Shown here in pieces: positions 1 through 7,026 of a DNA stretch of 7,365 nt. Numbering within the stretch: the first letter of the stretch is position 1; every line of letters begins with the position of its first letter. Both the position numbers and the translations under genes were made by a program. The notes below the pieces were generated by a model. That model was not told the origin of the DNA. It made no database searches and saw nothing but the letters and a program-made list of their open reading frames with translations. The stretch spans positions 1 through 7,365 of the forward strand of contig JALUKJ010000380.1 in the NCBI GenBank assembly GCA_027056615.1. The letters are read 5' to 3'. This DNA comes from Campylobacteraceae bacterium (GTDB lineage: Bacteria > Campylobacterota > Campylobacteria > Campylobacterales > Sulfurovaceae).

Positions 1-2751
1 TTTAAGAGTAAAATTATTGCTTCTATTTCTATTCTTTTTTTAGTATTTCTTTTTCCCTCTAGGACACTTTTTACTAACTATATGCACAAGAGTAATATAT
101 ATGATAAACAACTTATAGGACTTAAATATATTGAGGCAATTCATGGTTTTATTCATACTGTACAGCTTCACCGTTCATCTTCTATAGATTATTTACAAGG
201 AAACAAAGAGATGAAAGATGATTTAGAAGATTTAGAGTCTAAATTTTATCACCAACGTAAAGAGATAATGGATTTTGATGCTATTCATTTAAATATTTTA
301 ACTTCAGAACAAAATTTTGCAAAGGCGATTGCACTTTTTGAACTTATGAAGTTTGAAAAGTTTGATGACAAAACATCAGTAGATAAAATATATATAGAAC
401 ATAGTAAAGTTGTAGATAGATTAGTTGAAACAATTAAAGATATTGCAGGTAAGAGTAATTTTGCAAGAAGTAAAGATTTACGCATAAATTATTTAGCTTC
501 AATGCTTCAAGAAAAACTTTTACGACTATATGAAACAAGTAGACAACTTAAAGATTCAACCAAACGACAGATTCACAATAGCTTTACATTAAAGTCTCAA
601 AAACTACTTCTCTACTCTCTTAATACTGATTTGAGTACTTTTTATGAGAACTTAAAAGAGAACAAGCTTTTAAGCGAACTTGACAACTATCATAATTTAG
701 AGAAGTTAGCTACAGCTATTATTTACAATATCTCAGAACAGTTACAAATTTTAGATGAAAATATCTTAGCTAGAAATCATAAAAATCTTTTACATAAAAA
801 GCTATTTCTTAAAAAAGTTACAGAAGGAATAGAGATTCAAGAGAAGTTTTATGACCGTATTCTTTATACTTATGAAAATACAATTAACACTCTTAAAGCT
901 CAGTTAAAAGGCAATGAGTGGTCGCTTTTTTGGGTACTAATTTCTATTTTAGTATTTGTTTTTTATGTTATTATTGCCTTTTATCAATCCATAACAGGAA
1001 ACCTGAAAAAGCTTCAAGAAGCTTCTGAACTTATTTCAACAGGTCAAACAAAAATTAAGCTAGAGGTTGATAAACCAGATGAGATAGGTGATGCGTTACT
1101 TGCATTTAATACCATGAGTGAAAAACTTACAGAGAATATCGCTTTTTTAGATGGATATAAAAAAGCAATTGATAAAAGTAGCATTGTTTCAAAAACAGAT
1201 ATACATGGAATTATAACTTATGTTAATAAGATGTTTTGTGATGTTTCAGGGTATAGTAAAGAGGAGCTAGTTGGGCGTTCACATAATATCATAAGACATC
1301 CAGATGTACCTAGAGAAGTTTTTAAAGAGATGTGGGATACTATTCAAGCTAAAAAGGTTTGGAAGGGTATTGTAAAAAATAGAAATAGAGATGGCTTTGC
1401 CTATATAGTACAGGCAACTATTACACCTATTTTAGATAGTGATAATAATATTTTAGAGTATGTAGCAGTACGACATGACATAACTGAACTAGAAAAAAGT
1501 AAAGAAGAGATTAGAAAACAAAGAACAGACCTATTAACAGGCTTACCTAATAGAAATCAACTTTTGGTTGATTTAAAAAGTGCTGTGAAGCCAATAGTTT
1601 TTTATCTTAATATTGATGATTTTTCTGGATTTAATGACTTTTATGGTTCAGCTATAGGGGACTCTGTATTGCTTAATTTAACAAATACATTGAGTGAACT
1701 TAGAGTAAAAGAGGATTTTAAACTCTATAAGTTACAAGCTGACCAGTTTATTCTACTCTTTGAAGATGAGTATCTTGTAAAGAAAAACCTTAAAGAGTAT
1801 TTTATAGAACTTGTTGAGAAGATAGAAGAAGATATTTCCAACATTAATTTTGAAAATCAAAACCGTATTAATATCTCGGTAAGTGGAGGTGTTGCTACCT
1901 ACTATGACCATGACAACTATCAAAATCTTATTTTATATGCCAATATAGCTAGAAAAAAAGCAAAAGAGTCTCATAAAAAATTCTTATTTTTTGACCCTAC
2001 TATGAGAAAAAGTGAAGATTATGCAAAAAATATTGAGTGGATAAAACGTATTAAAGAGGCAATTGATGATGATAGAATAGTTACTTATTTTCAGCCAATA
2101 CTTGATAATAAGACAGAAAAAATTATGAAATATGAAACTCTAGTACGTATGTTAGATAGAGATGGTGACCCTGTTCCTACTTGGACCTTTTTAGAAATTG
2201 CCCAAAAAGCTAAGCTCTATCCTGAAATTACAAAAATTGTTATTGATAAGGCATTTAAAAAGTTTGAAGATTTACCAGAGATTGAATTCTCACTTAATTT
2301 AACTATTGATGATATTCTTTCAAAAACAACAACTTCATATATTTTTGATAAATTAGCAAAGTATAAGTACTCTAGCAGAGTTATTTTTGAGATTACAGAG
2401 TCAGAAGAGGTTAATGATTATAAAATTATTAATGAGTTTATCAAAGAGGTTAAAAAATATGGTGTAAAAATTGCTATTGATGATTTTGGTTCAGGATATG
2501 CAAACTTTGAACATATTATTAATATTGATGCAGAGTATATTAAAATAGATGGCACACTTATTAAAAATATAGCTATCGATAAAAATGCAAAAATTATTAC
2601 TGAAGCAATTATTGACTTTTCACGTAAGTTAGGACGAAAAACAATTACAGAGTATATTCATAATAAAGAAGTCTATCAAATTGTTAAAGAGTTAGGTGCT
2701 GATTATTCACAAGGTTTCTATTTTGGAATGCCTCTTCCAGAGCTTATTTAG
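1..2751 (+). CDS. Membrane c-di-GMP phosphodiesterase sensor (HAMP-PAS-GGDEF-EAL), 5' end missing
   Basis: The frame is open from base 1, so the gene starts before the window; the ATG at 82 is internal. Numbering from base 1 (916 visible residues): the end of a first TM helix (about 1-20), a helical extracytoplasmic region (28-305), TM2 (307-330), HAMP (331-380), PAS (385-495), GGDEF (508-665) and EAL (695-916). The GGDEF motif is QADQF (579-583), so cyclase activity is unlikely. The EAL domain keeps its metal and catalytic set: Glu712 in ETL, Asn766, Glu797/Glu800 in FEITE, Asp827-Asp828 in DDFGSG, Lys848, Glu884 and Gln904; the second Glu of the usual AEGVE motif is His. The PAS resembles the FAD-binding PAS of the aerotaxis receptor Aer, with Asn409 and the RHPD motif at 432-435. 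I infer an inner-membrane protein that lowers c-di-GMP in response to redox state and an external signal. Domain order is secure; activity is inferred. Confidence 0.93.
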   Translation, partial: FKSKIIASISILFLVFLFPSRTLFTNYMHKSNIYDKQLIGLKYIEAIHGFIHTVQLHRSSSIDYLQGNKEMKDDLEDLESKFYHQRKEIMDFDAIHLNILTSEQNFAKAIALFELMKFEKFDDKTSVDKIYIEHSKVVDRLVETIKDIAGKSNFARSKDLRINYLASMLQEKLLRLYETSRQLKDSTKRQIHNSFTLKSQKLLLYSLNTDLSTFYENLKENKLLSELDNYHNLEKLATAIIYNISEQLQILDENILARNHKNLLHKKLFLKKVTEGIEIQEKFYDRILYTYENTINTLKAQLKGNEWSLFWVLISILVFVFYVIIAFYQSITGNLKKLQEASELISTGQTKIKLEVDKPDEIGDALLAFNTMSEKLTENIAFLDGYKKAIDKSSIVSKTDIHGIITYVNKMFCDVSGYSKEELVGRSHNIIRHPDVPREVFKEMWDTIQAKKVWKGIVKNRNRDGFAYIVQATITPILDSDNNILEYVAVRHDITELEKSKEEIRKQRTDLLTGLPNRNQLLVDLKSAVKPIVFYLNIDDFSGFNDFYGSAIGDSVLLNLTNTLSELRVKEDFKLYKLQADQFILLFEDEYLVKKNLKEYFIELVEKIEEDISNINFENQNRINISVSGGVATYYDHDNYQNLILYANIARKKAKESHKKFLFFDPTMRKSEDYAKNIEWIKRIKEAIDDDRIVTYFQPILDNKTEKIMKYETLVRMLDRDGDPVPTWTFLEIAQKAKLYPEITKIVIDKAFKKFEDLPEIEFSLNLTIDDILSKTTTSYIFDKLAKYKYSSRVIFEITESEEVNDYKIINEFIKEVKKYGVKIAIDDFGSGYANFEHIINIDAEYIKIDGTLIKNIAIDKNAKIITEAIIDFSRKLGRKTITEYIHNKEVYQIVKELGADYSQGFYFGMPLPELI

Positions 2752-2863
2752 TTGTAAATTGTTATTTTATACTTGAAAGAATAGTGGTTAATATAGCTAA
2801 AAATAGTGAAGAACAGATAATAACTGAATTTTTGATTTTTTTTAATTAATTTTAAATTTTATA

Positions 2864-2892
2864 TTGTTTTAAGAAAAACTATGTGTTATACT
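2864..2892 (+). promoter_or_regulatory. Candidate promoter with extended -10, upstream of the small secreted protein
   Basis: TTGTTT (2864-2869) is followed after 17 bases by TATACT (2887-2892), with TG one base before the -10 hexamer. Transcription would start near 2899, on the A of the preferred start codon, giving a leaderless mRNA. A second -10-like TATATT lies at 2860-2865 and would allow a short leader with the ATG at 2881. Such boxes arise by chance in A/T-rich DNA. The rest of the 2752-2880 gap holds T-runs and no GC-rich stem, so I see no intrinsic terminator for the sensor gene. Confidence 0.4.
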
Positions 2893-2898
2893 TACTTT

Positions 2899-3300
2899 AT
2901 GAAACGATTACTAAACATAGTTAAACTCTTGAGTTTGCTTTTATTATTATCAAATACTACTGTTTACGCTGAAGAAATCTCGGGGATTAAGCCACTTTAT
3001 AATAAAGTTTACCGTTCAGAGAGAGTAGGTGACTCTTACCACTTTTTACTTTTGACAAAAAATGGAATTTTTTATCATCTTATTACTAATAAAACAGGTA
3101 AACTAACAGCTAAGGAATTAAAATCTTCTAATATATTAAGTATTTTAAAGAAGAAACAATCGTGGGGAAAAGCCTATCCTAAAAAAGGAAAGTACACCAT
3201 AGATAAGGGAAAGATTTATACAAAACTTTTATGGAATAGAATTAAAGTACTCTCCTCTAAAAAGATAAAATACTTAAATAAAGTCCTATATCTTCAATAG
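2899..3300 (+). CDS. Small basic exported protein, unknown function
   Basis: 133 residues. It begins with a clear Sec signal peptide: Lys-Arg at 2-3, a Leu-rich core (about 10-17), and a likely signal peptidase I site after VYA (residue 24). The mature part is about 109 residues and very basic, with 25 Lys/Arg against 6 Asp/Glu, no cysteine, many Tyr/Trp/Phe, and alternating short hydrophobic stretches that look like beta-structure. I do not recognise a family. The start is uncertain: ATG 2881 in the same frame adds six residues and has a weak AAGAAA upstream, whereas ATG 2899 gives a more typical signal peptide but no Shine-Dalgarno site. It sits 147 bases after the sensor gene and 52 before nadE, each gap carrying a promoter-like site, so it is probably monocistronic. 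The envelope is the expected location; binding to an acidic surface or nucleic acid would be only a guess. Confidence 0.7.
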   Translation: MKRLLNIVKLLSLLLLLSNTTVYAEEISGIKPLYNKVYRSERVGDSYHFLLLTKNGIFYHLITNKTGKLTAKELKSSNILSILKKKQSWGKAYPKKGKYTIDKGKIYTKLLWNRIKVLSSKKIKYLNKVLYLQ

Positions 3301-3315
3301 TCTATCTCTGATTTC

Positions 3316-3324
3316 TGTTATAAT
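3316..3324 (+). promoter_or_regulatory. Extended -10 promoter of nadE
   Basis: TGTTATAAT is a perfect extended -10 (TG, one base, TATAAT). No -35 box is seen 17 bases upstream, as is common in Campylobacterota. Transcription would start near 3331, leaving a leader of about 22 bases. Confidence 0.6.
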
Positions 3325-3341
3325 TAGAGTTTAGATTATAT

Positions 3342-3346
3342 AAGGA
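3342..3346 (+). promoter_or_regulatory. Ribosome binding site of nadE
   Basis: AAGGA lies six bases before the ATG at 3353. It fixes that start, which also agrees with the N-terminus expected for the family. Confidence 0.7.
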
Positions 3347-3352
3347 TAATTT

Positions 3353-5242
3353 ATGTATGGATTTTATAGAGTAGCATCAGCTATTAATTTTACTGTTGTT
3401 GCCAATCCTCAAAAAAATGTAAAAGAGGTAATTAAACTTCTTAATCTTGCCTATCAAGATGATGTCTCTATTGTTGTTTTTCCAGAACTTACATTGACAG
3501 GCTATACCTCCTCCGACCTATTTTTAAATCAATTGCTTCTTAATAAACAGAATGATGCTTTAGAGATATTACTTCAAGAGAGTAAAAATATCTCTACTAT
3601 TGCCATTGTAGGTCTTGCCCTCTTTGAGCGTTCTTTTCTATATAACACAGCAGTAGTCATTCAAAATGGAGATATTTTAGGAGTTATTCCTAAAAGTTAT
3701 TTGCCAAATAAAAAAGAGTTTTATGAAAAACGGCAGTTTATATCTGGTAAAGATATAAAAAATAGTTCAATTGAACTATTAGGTAAAGAGGTTCCATTTG
3801 GTATTGATTTACTCTTTAAAGCAGGTAATAAAATAGTTTTTGGAGTTGAAGTTTGTGAAGACCTTTGGGCAATTACTCCCCCATCAAATCAGATGTCTGC
3901 CAATGGTGCTAATGTTATCTTTAACTTAAGTGCAAGTAATGAACTTGTTGGAAAAGCAGAGTATCGTGAGGAGTTAGTACGAACACAGAGTGCTAGATGT
4001 ATGGGGGCTTATGTTTATGCTTCATCAGGAGTAGGGGAGTCTACTACCGATACCGTTTTTGGTGGTCATGCACTAATTTCAGAGTATGGCTCAACCCTAG
4101 CTCAAAATGAACGTTTTTCTATGCAGAGTCATTTTATTACAGCCGATATAGATATAGAGCGATTAAATTGGTTACGAATGAATGAGTCTAGTTATTGTGA
4201 TGTTAAGCGAACAGAGTGTAGATTTATTAGAACAAAAGAGATAGTTAATATAAAAGAGTTAAGACGTTTTATCACCTCAACACCTTTTGTGCCTTCAATC
4301 TATCAAGAGAAGCAACATCGTTGTGATGAAATTGTTCATATTCAAGCTTATGGACTTATTAAACGGATGCAACATACTCATATTAAAAAAGCCATTATAG
4401 GAATATCTGGTGGGTTAGATTCCACTTTAGCAGTTCTTTCTACCTACAGAGCCTTTGAGTTGATGAAGTGGGATATTAAAGATATTATAGCTATTACCAT
4501 GCCAGGGTTTGGAACTACAAGCCGTACTAAAAATAATGCAGTTGAGCTTTGCGAGTTGTTAGGAGTGACACTTAGAGAGGTTGATATAAGAAAGTTAGCA
4601 TTTACAGAGTTTAAAGCAATAGGGCATGAGGTAAGTGACCACTCTGTAACCTATGAAAATGTCCAAGCTCGTGCAAGAACAACTATACTTATGAACACAG
4701 CTAACAAAGAGGGTGGTTTGGTTATTGGTACAGGAGATTTAAGTGAAATAGCTCTTGGTTGGTCTACCTACAATGGTGACCACATGAGCATGTACGCTTT
4801 AAATTCTGGTATTCCAAAGACTCTTATACAGTATGTTATTGAGTACTTTAAGAGCAATGAAAAGATAGCTCATATTATAGATGATATTTTAGCTACTCCT
4901 ATTAGTCCAGAGCTTCTGCCTCATGAGGGTGATGAGATAGTGCAAGAGACAGAATCAATAGTTGGACCTTATGAGCTACATGATTTCTTTTTGTACCATT
5001 TTATAAAGTATGGAGCAGAGCCAAAAAAGATTCTATTTTTGGCTAATCATACTTTTGAGAAGTATGAGGAGAAAGAGATTAAAAAATGGCTAAAAAAATT
5101 TATTTGGCGTTTTTTTACCCAACAGTTTAAACGCTCATCTATGCCAGATGGTCCAAAGGTAGGAACCATTAGCCTTAGCCCAAGAGCCGATTGGAAAATG
5201 TCAAGTGATGCAGATGTGCAGATGTGGTTAGAAGAGTTGTAG
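3353..5242 (+). CDS. nadE: Glutamine-dependent NAD+ synthetase
   Basis: Catalyses the last step of NAD+ synthesis in the cytoplasm: nicotinic acid adenine dinucleotide + ATP + glutamine to NAD+. 629 residues, close to the length of the Mycobacterium tuberculosis-type two-domain enzyme. The N-terminal nitrilase-type glutaminase domain (about 1-290) carries the Glu-Lys-Cys triad: Glu45 in FPELTLTGY, Lys114 in PKSYLPN, Cys168 in GVEVCEDLW. The C-terminal synthetase domain (about 320-629) has the ATP pyrophosphatase P-loop SGGLDS (352-357) and the conserved IGTGDLSEIALGW (458-470) and YNGDHMSMY regions. The N-terminus YGFYRVA matches the usual start of the family, so the protein looks complete with no missing residue. 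Well-studied Campylobacterota such as Helicobacter and Campylobacter carry a short ammonia-dependent NadE, so the long form is a point of interest. It probably has its own promoter and its stop codon abuts that of the convergent gene. Confidence 0.96.
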   Translation: MYGFYRVASAINFTVVANPQKNVKEVIKLLNLAYQDDVSIVVFPELTLTGYTSSDLFLNQLLLNKQNDALEILLQESKNISTIAIVGLALFERSFLYNTAVVIQNGDILGVIPKSYLPNKKEFYEKRQFISGKDIKNSSIELLGKEVPFGIDLLFKAGNKIVFGVEVCEDLWAITPPSNQMSANGANVIFNLSASNELVGKAEYREELVRTQSARCMGAYVYASSGVGESTTDTVFGGHALISEYGSTLAQNERFSMQSHFITADIDIERLNWLRMNESSYCDVKRTECRFIRTKEIVNIKELRRFITSTPFVPSIYQEKQHRCDEIVHIQAYGLIKRMQHTHIKKAIIGISGGLDSTLAVLSTYRAFELMKWDIKDIIAITMPGFGTTSRTKNNAVELCELLGVTLREVDIRKLAFTEFKAIGHEVSDHSVTYENVQARARTTILMNTANKEGGLVIGTGDLSEIALGWSTYNGDHMSMYALNSGIPKTLIQYVIEYFKSNEKIAHIIDDILATPISPELLPHEGDEIVQETESIVGPYELHDFFLYHFIKYGAEPKKILFLANHTFEKYEEKEIKKWLKKFIWRFFTQQFKRSSMPDGPKVGTISLSPRADWKMSSDADVQMWLEEL

Positions 5243-5920
5243 TTAACTTTTACTCTTATCATCTTTCGCATAAAGCTTATTTTTTAACAAAATAAGCTCT
5301 CTTGAGAGTTCAGAGAGTTTTCTTTCATACTCTTTATTTTTCTTTTTTACATCTGTTAATTGAGTTGTTAGGTTAAATTTTCGCTCTGTAGCATTAGAGG
5401 TAATAGTCGCAATCTTTTTTTTGAGATTTATAATCTCATTTTGAAGCTTTTTATTTTCTTCTGAAAAATCTTTGGGACTAGGTTGAATACGGTTTTTCAT
5501 ATCTAAAATTTGTGTTTTAGCTACTTCTAATTCACTACTGTTTTTAACAAGTCGTCGTTGAAGCTCTATAACTTTCTCTTCTAAGATTTTATTTTCATTT
5601 TCAAGGTGAGATAGAGAGTCTTTTTTATGCTCTTTGGCTGAGGTAGTAAACTCACGATGTTTCATCTTTGTTTGGTTAAGAAGCTCTTTTGTTTTAAATA
5701 ACTCTTTTTGAGAATTTTGAATAAGCATTTTCTTCTCATTCATGAGTGTTTCCATCTGTTCATTCCACTTGTGCTCTTCTTTCTTTAATCTCTCTTTCCA
5801 GTTTTGGTTATTTTCTAAAAGCTTACTCGAACAGTTACCTCGTACAAGCCAACCGACAATGAGTCCAATAAATCCTGCTGTAAGTAGATATAGTGAGATT
5901 TGTATAAGTAAGTAGTTCAT
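5243..5920 (-). CDS. Membrane-anchored coiled-coil protein, unknown function
   Basis: 225 residues. One N-terminal TM helix (about 4-26) with a Gly-containing core and the ending GWLVRG, then a single Cys30, then a long, highly charged Lys/Glu/Asn/Leu-rich region (about 35-215) with heptad-like spacing of Leu and Ile, typical of a coiled coil. No enzyme motif is seen. The short N-terminal tail and the Arg after the helix suggest that the coil faces the cytoplasm, but topology is not certain. The ATG at 5920 follows AAAAGGA (5929-5935) with eight bases between, and that site directly follows the stop of the upstream BON-OmpA gene, 15 bases away. The two are therefore very likely co-transcribed and translationally coupled. 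A role as a scaffold linked to the envelope protein is inference from the neighbourhood. Coiled-coil sequence makes database matches unreliable, so I give no gene name. Confidence 0.75.
   Translation of the reverse strand: MNYLLIQISLYLLTAGFIGLIVGWLVRGNCSSKLLENNQNWKERLKKEEHKWNEQMETLMNEKKMLIQNSQKELFKTKELLNQTKMKHREFTTSAKEHKKDSLSHLENENKILEEKVIELQRRLVKNSSELEVAKTQILDMKNRIQPSPKDFSEENKKLQNEIINLKKKIATITSNATERKFNLTTQLTDVKKKNKEYERKLSELSRELILLKNKLYAKDDKSKS
5274..5298. terminator. Perfect 10-bp inverted repeat at the convergent gene ends, possible terminator
   Basis: AGCTTATTTT (5274-5283) and AAAATAAGCT (5289-5298) pair perfectly around a five-base loop, 32 bases after the nadE stop and inside the 3' end of the opposite gene. 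The stem is A/T-rich and has no T-run after it on either strand. On the + strand it is followed by CTCTC (5297-5301), which could pair with GAGAG (5313-5317) before TTTTC. It could end or protect the nadE mRNA, but it is not a textbook terminator. Confidence 0.4.
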
Positions 5921-5935
5921 TATTTTGTTCCTTTT

Positions 5936-6865
5936 CTATTTTATTCTTTTTATTGTAAATTCAATTCTTCTGTTTTGCTCTCGTCCCTGTTTTGTTGCAT
6001 TGGAAGCAATAGGATTTTCTGCCCCATGTCCAAAAGCTTTAATAGACTTTTTATCAATACCTTTTGAGATTAGGTAGAGTTTGACTTTATTTGCTCTTTG
6101 TTGACTTAATCGTTGATTATATTTCGCATTTCCACGGTTATCTGAGTAACCGTCAATAATAATATTTGAAGAACACTCTTTTAAAATAGTGCTAATTTGG
6201 TCTAGTTGTTGATAGCTACTCTTTTCAATATTGCTACTATTGTGTGCAAATTGGATTTTTCTTTTACTTAAAATATTATTTAGTTGTTCTTGACAGTTAG
6301 ATTGATTTATCTCATTATTCTCTTTTGTTAGATTAGTATCAATTTTTTCTATTGCTTGTTGATTAGTAGAGTTAAGTTCTGTTGTATTGTTTTTATCTTT
6401 AGTAGAGATATTACTATCTTCTAGTGTTATTTTAGTTCTATTTAAATCATATGAACTGTTTTCTTCTTTACTGATTTCTGTTGTAGCTATATCTACTTTT
6501 TGCTCCTCTTGGAGTACCTCTTTAGGAGTATTGGCAATTTCAACCTCTTTAATAATTGGTTTTAGAGTTTTGACTTTTAATATATTGTTGACCTTTGTAA
6601 TCCCTTTAATATCTTTAAGTAGATTAGAAGCTAAGGCTTTCTCCTCTTCTGATGAGACACTCCCTAGTAACATAATCTCTCGGGTTAGTGCAAATCCCTC
6701 TCCTTTTAGTTTAATATAGACATCTTTAAAGGCAGGATTTTTTTTAATAATTTGAGCTTGTGATAGTAGCTCATGAGTAATGCTCTCTTTCTTATTTAAA
6801 AAAGTGATATAAGAGAGTATAAGTATGAGTAGTGTACCAAGTGCTAAAATGAGCCATCTCTTCAT
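5936..6865 (-). CDS. BON-OmpA domain envelope protein, membrane-anchored
   Basis: 309 residues from the ATG at 6865. This start has AAAAAGG (6872-6878) six bases upstream; the longer frame starting with TTG at 6886 is not preferred. Order: a positive tip and one TM helix (about 5-22), a BON-like domain (29-98), an Asn/Thr/Glu/Lys-rich linker (about 103-190), and an OmpA C-terminal peptidoglycan-binding domain (about 198-305). In the last, Asp242 of GYSDNRG and Arg257 of LSQQRA match the pair that grips diaminopimelate in OmpA-type domains, followed by AFGHGAENPIA and NRRIEFTI. Cys191 and Cys231 are placed as in OmpA domains that form a disulfide. The TM helix without a lipobox suggests an inner-membrane anchor with the rest periplasmic, reaching to the cell wall. 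BON domains are thought to bind membranes. First gene of a two-gene unit with the coiled-coil gene. Exact function unknown. Confidence 0.88.
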   Translation of the reverse strand: MKRWLILALGTLLILILSYITFLNKKESITHELLSQAQIIKKNPAFKDVYIKLKGEGFALTREIMLLGSVSSEEEKALASNLLKDIKGITKVNNILKVKTLKPIIKEVEIANTPKEVLQEEQKVDIATTEISKEENSSYDLNRTKITLEDSNISTKDKNNTTELNSTNQQAIEKIDTNLTKENNEINQSNCQEQLNNILSKRKIQFAHNSSNIEKSSYQQLDQISTILKECSSNIIIDGYSDNRGNAKYNQRLSQQRANKVKLYLISKGIDKKSIKAFGHGAENPIASNATKQGREQNRRIEFTIKRIK

Positions 6866-6895
6866 AAAAAACCTTTTTGTGTGCAAATATATTTT

Positions 6896-6901
6896 TTTAT
6901 A
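6896..6901 (-). promoter_or_regulatory. Candidate -10 box of the BON-OmpA operon
   Basis: On the - strand this reads TATAAA, placing a transcription start near 6889 and a leader of about 24 bases before the ATG at 6865. No convincing -35 box lies 17 bases upstream; TTGACT (6941-6946 reversed) is too far away for this -10. Weak, composition-prone evidence. Confidence 0.3.
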
Positions 6902-6933
6902 GTTTTGTTTGAGAATAGTAGCTTATCTTTGCT

Positions 6934-6951
6934 TTAGTTCAGTCAAACTAA
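6934..6951. repeat. Small palindrome in the divergent control region
   Basis: TTAGTT (6934-6939) and AACTAA (6946-6951) form a perfect 6-bp inverted repeat around the six bases CAGTCA. One G-T and one C-G pair would lengthen it to eight. It lies between the divergent BON-OmpA and lipoprotein genes, upstream of both candidate promoters. It could be an operator, but a repeat this short may be chance. Confidence 0.3.
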
Positions 6952-6994
6952 GGTTATTAAAAATCTCTCTACACGCTTTCTACAAAGAAAACAG

Positions 6995-7000
6995 TATACT
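6995..7000 (+). promoter_or_regulatory. Candidate -10 box of the small lipoprotein gene
   Basis: TATACT lies 27 bases before the ATG at 7027; a second candidate, CATAAT, is at 7005-7010. Transcription would start near 7007 or 7017. No clear -35 box. Confidence 0.35.
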
Positions 7001-7015
7001 TCATCATAATAAATC

Positions 7016-7020
7016 AAGGA
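7016..7020 (+). promoter_or_regulatory. Ribosome binding site deciding the lipoprotein start
   Basis: AAGGA with six bases to the ATG at 7027, the same layout as nadE. It shows that translation starts at 7027 and not at the ATG 7044 in the frame that covers the rest of the gene, which has no such site. Confidence 0.65.
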
Positions 7021-7026
7021 TTGACA

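Noticed and set aside
82..84. ATG 82 as the true start of the sensor
   Set aside because: The frame is open from base 1 and encodes a hydrophobic helix just before it, as expected for the first TM segment of a two-TM sensor.
285..485. 66-codon open frame on the - strand within the sensor gene
   Set aside because: Shadow of the sensor coding frame; low-complexity Ser/Leu product and no start signal.
2752..2860. Intrinsic terminator after the sensor gene
   Set aside because: T-runs are present (for example 2836-2843), but no stem of useful length or GC content comes before them.
5047..5271. 74-codon open frame on the - strand across the nadE end
   Set aside because: It is antisense to well-conserved nadE sequence and overlaps the coiled-coil gene on its own strand in another frame. 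No start signal.
6387..6719. 110-codon open frame on the + strand
   Set aside because: It lies antisense to the BON-OmpA gene, has no ribosome binding site, and its Ser/Leu-rich product reflects the reverse of the linker codons.
6866..6886. TTG start at 6886 for the BON-OmpA protein
   Set aside because: The ATG at 6865 has AAAAAGG at ideal spacing, and that site would lie inside the coding sequence if TTG were used.
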